Positions 61,800-64,000 of a DNA stretch of 64,000 nucleotides are shown here, in pieces. Positions within the stretch are counted from its first letter, which is position 1, and each line of letters begins with the position of its first letter. A program made the translations under genes and the position numbers. The notes beneath the pieces were generated by a model. It had not been told where the DNA came from. It made no database searches and was given only the letters and a program-made list of their open reading frames with translations. The stretch is from Paracoccaceae bacterium (lineage in GTDB: Bacteria > Pseudomonadota > Alphaproteobacteria > Rhodobacterales > Rhodobacteraceae): contig JAFIEO010000044.1 in assembly GCA_020832445.1 (NCBI GenBank), positions 50,319 to 114,318 of the forward strand. Direction: 5' to 3'.

Positions 61800-63782
61800 A
61801 TGAACACAAGCCCTCCGGATGAGACGATCAAGCCGATCTTGCGCAGCTTTGATCATGTGCTGACGCAGCTTGCCAGCGCATCCTCTGCGGGCAAGGCGAC
61901 CTATCAGGGGCGCATGCTGGATACTGTCAAGCGCCTGTTGAAACACCCCGGCGGGCTGGCCGCACTCGAAACCCGTGTCGAGGCGTTGGAACAAGCCGGC
62001 ATCTTTGCGGGAACAGACTGGGCCGTCCCGTCCAGTCTGGTGCCGGGTATGGTGGGCAATACCCTGAAATCGACAGAACTTCGGACAGTCGCGCTGGAAT
62101 GCGTCAACCTGCTGCGGTTTCTGTCTGTTGTGCGTGGCGTGCATTCTCAGCCAAGATTGCCCGTTGAACATGCGCGCCATTTCCTGACGCAGGTTCTGGC
62201 CCTGAACCTTGACCGCATTCTTGGGGCACATCACGAAGCCGCGCGGGTGTCGGCGGGCGAACTGGATGCGGCGGTTGACCGGCTGCTGAAACATATTCTG
62301 GATAAGGTCGGCACCGAAGGGATCCTTGGCCAACTGGTGGACGAGGTGTGGCGCATCATGCGCCAGCGCCCGATTCAGGTGGATCATGTGAAGTCGATGA
62401 TCCTGCAAATAGCGATTGCAATGAATGGCGACGGCCAGAGTTTTCGTGCAAGCGATACCCGATTGGGCGCGGACCGGCTTATCAGCGCGCTGTTTGGCCC
62501 GACCGATTTGTGCCGCGAAGATCCGGGGCTGGCGGTATATCGTGACCGCCTGAACGCGGCAGATACCGGCAGCCTGCAAGCCGAAGCCACCGGCATGGCC
62601 CGCGCCATGCACGACACCGGGCTGGTGTCGGATTACCACGCCGATTTTTTGCGCTTTGTCATGGAAACGGGTCAGGGGCATTTGCTGGCCGATGCCCTGG
62701 GCCTTAGCAGCACTGGCCTTGATGCGTTGCGCTGTTATCAGGCGCTTGTTCAGCAACTGATTGATGTTGCGGTGCGACCGGGAACCGCGCAGGCCGTGCT
62801 GGGCATCGCGCTGATGCTGGAGCGCGGGATCTTGTATTCCCCGCCGATTGGCCCGTCGCTGTGGCGGCTTCTGGGGGCAAAGCTGACACCCGATTGCGAA
62901 GCGGGCCTGATCGCGGCATTCGGGACAGACCCCACCCCGCACCAGCGGCTGGTTGCAGGCGTGATGATGTTGCTGGGCCAGCCACTGGGCATAGGGCAGG
63001 GCAATAACCCGACCTGCCAGTCTGCGCGCGCCTTGTCCATGTGGGCCTTGAACGATCCTGATTATCTGCTTTGGCAACTGGCGCAAGCAACATCCAATGA
63101 TCGCATCATCATGCATTTCGAAGGGCAGCCGCTGGATTCGGGCACATTGCCTGCCGGGCTGGCCCTTCACACACCACTGGACGCCGATCCGGTTTCGGCG
63201 GTTCTGGTCCCGCACCTGGACCGCATTTACGCCGAAATGGGGCGGCGTGTGCTGGGGCGTGGCGAAGATCCGCATCGCTGGATAAACCCGGAATTGCACG
63301 GCTGGTGGGTCGGGCGCGAATTTCACATCGCGGTGGATGTGATGACCGGCAAGCTTCACGCGTATGACCAGTTTATCCGTGATTTCCACATCGCCTATCA
63401 CCCGTTGCACAATGGCAATGAACCCGTCATCCACCCCCAGCCTGCCGGGATCGCTGTCACCGACAGTCAGGGCACGTTCGTAGGCTGGCACGCGATTTCA
63501 ATCATTCGGGTGGCCCTTGACCAGTCCGGCATGATGCGTGTGTATTTTTTCAACCCCAACAATGACAGCGGGCAGGATTGGGGCCATGGCATTGTTGTGT
63601 CCACGCATGGAAACGGCGAACGCCTGGGCGAGGCATCGTTGCCCTTCGCACAGTTCACATCGCGGCTATACATATTTCATGATGACGGGTTGGAAACAGC
63701 CATGGCAGTGCCGGTGGACGACGCTGAAGTGGCGGTCATCCGTGAAATGGCCCATAAAAGCTGGGCATGCAACCGCCTGTGA
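61800..63782 (+). CDS. Uncharacterised protein with papain-like C-terminal domain
   Basis: 660 residues, no named family recognised. Residues 1-370 are helical. From about 390 the sequence resembles papain-like or transglutaminase-like enzymes: Cys406 in GNNPTCQSARALSMWA (start of a helix), His564 in GWHAISIIRV (His-Ala-x-hydrophobic strand) and Asn585 in FFNPNNDSG, with Asp589 close by. This Cys...HA...FxNP order is the pattern of papain-fold catalytic residues. The protein has no signal peptide or membrane segment. Likely a cysteine hydrolase or acyl/amide transferase. The preceding ATP-grasp gene is the only plausible partner in the window. Confidence 0.6.
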   Translation: MNTSPPDETIKPILRSFDHVLTQLASASSAGKATYQGRMLDTVKRLLKHPGGLAALETRVEALEQAGIFAGTDWAVPSSLVPGMVGNTLKSTELRTVALECVNLLRFLSVVRGVHSQPRLPVEHARHFLTQVLALNLDRILGAHHEAARVSAGELDAAVDRLLKHILDKVGTEGILGQLVDEVWRIMRQRPIQVDHVKSMILQIAIAMNGDGQSFRASDTRLGADRLISALFGPTDLCREDPGLAVYRDRLNAADTGSLQAEATGMARAMHDTGLVSDYHADFLRFVMETGQGHLLADALGLSSTGLDALRCYQALVQQLIDVAVRPGTAQAVLGIALMLERGILYSPPIGPSLWRLLGAKLTPDCEAGLIAAFGTDPTPHQRLVAGVMMLLGQPLGIGQGNNPTCQSARALSMWALNDPDYLLWQLAQATSNDRIIMHFEGQPLDSGTLPAGLALHTPLDADPVSAVLVPHLDRIYAEMGRRVLGRGEDPHRWINPELHGWWVGREFHIAVDVMTGKLHAYDQFIRDFHIAYHPLHNGNEPVIHPQPAGIAVTDSQGTFVGWHAISIIRVALDQSGMMRVYFFNPNNDSGQDWGHGIVVSTHGNGERLGEASLPFAQFTSRLYIFHDDGLETAMAVPVDDAEVAVIREMAHKSWACNRL

Positions 63783-64000
63783 CAAGCATTGCCCGTGATC
63801 CGGGACGCCTGCGCGAAGGTCGCGGGTGCCGACCGGCATTCTTCAGCCCGCGGTCGAAGCCATTGAACCTCATATTGTATTCCTTTGTTTGCGTGGTTTT
63901 GTTGTTTGTGTGGTTTTGTGTATTGTTATTTCCGATATATTACATCTGAAGTTTCGATTTTTAAAATATAGATAGTTTTGCTACTTCTTTTTGGGGCGCT
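63783..64000. other. AT-rich, T-rich segment at the window edge
   Basis: 218 bases with no complete gene. From about 63870 the GC content falls sharply. GTGGTTTTGT occurs at 63893-63902 and 63910-63919, and ATCTGAAG (63944-63951) repeats the motif found in the leader of the ATP-grasp gene (60009-60016). It may be the promoter of another gene beyond the window. Confidence 0.4.

Noticed and set aside
61665..63491. 608-residue minus-strand open frame
   Set aside because: Antisense to the papain-like protein. The plus-strand protein has a better codon pattern, an orderly hydrophobic core and catalytic-type motifs.
1..64000. CRISPR arrays, prophage, insertion sequences, tRNA or rRNA genes
   Set aside because: No regularly spaced repeats, phage structural genes, transposases or recognisable structural RNA genes were found when reading both strands.

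Overview
The window is GC-rich chromosomal DNA with tightly packed operons, frequent ATGA start/stop overlaps, TRAP and tripartite tricarboxylate (TTT) uptake systems, GcvA-type LysR regulators and an alphaproteobacterial-type intergenic repeat. This fits an alphaproteobacterium of the Rhodobacteraceae/Roseobacter kind living on dissolved osmolytes and plant or algal solutes. The genus cannot be fixed from the sequence. I see no rRNA, tRNA, insertion sequence, prophage or CRISPR array. Most of the window is catabolic and transport cassettes, each with a local regulator and often a visible operator.

Layout. 1-1862: an anion transporter cut by the window edge and a small membrane protein, divergent from a TetR regulator with two matching palindromes between them. 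1869-9550: nucleotidyltransferase, ArsC/Spx-like thioredoxin-fold protein, HxlR regulator, saccharopine-dehydrogenase-like protein, arginase-like hydrolase, an unknown membrane protein divergent from a second TetR, ExoD, and a lipid A-type acyltransferase. 9630-12754: IclR regulator, iron alcohol dehydrogenase and N-acyl-homoserine-lactonase-like metallo-hydrolase, resembling the blcR/blcB/blcC gamma-butyrolactone module. 12811-16601: sulfate/thiosulfate ABC importer, cysA-sbp-cysT-cysW. 17128-22470: a five-gene operon (aldehyde dehydrogenase, luciferase-like monooxygenase, flavin reductase, alpha/beta hydrolase, PF06684 protein) divergent from a LysR gene; this gene set matches the trigonelline (N-methylnicotinate) pathway. 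22695-24828: transglutaminase-like protein and an MFS transporter.

25212-28334 is a complete TTT importer (tctC-tctA-tctB) with a strong hairpin after tctC and a repeat element at its end. 28450-34781 is a hydroxyproline/cyclic-imino-acid cluster (two proline-racemase-family enzymes, an enolase-superfamily enzyme, an FAD amino-acid dehydrogenase, a DapA-family deaminase) divergent from a GntR regulator. 35080-37179: glycine-zipper lipoprotein and a large SLC13/RCK_C permease. 37299-45313: acyl-CoA ligase, enoyl-CoA hydratase and SDR divergent from a MarR gene, followed by a TRAP importer and an epimerase; the TRAP binding protein carries an in-frame UGA. 45372-47888: orphan hybrid sensor kinase. 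48126-53519: LysR, TRAP dctM-dctP-dctQ and an N-acyl-D-amino-acid deacylase. 53741-59648: DUF2339 membrane protein, then a membrane-fusion protein with two ABC-2 permeases and no ATPase.

59649-64000 looks different. An ATP-grasp ligase is preceded by an AT-rich leader with a palindrome and a hairpin. It is followed by a 660-residue protein with a papain-like Cys-His-Asn signature, and then by a second AT-rich, T-rich segment at the window edge. I do not recognise the pair as a described system, and it is the best candidate here for something new.
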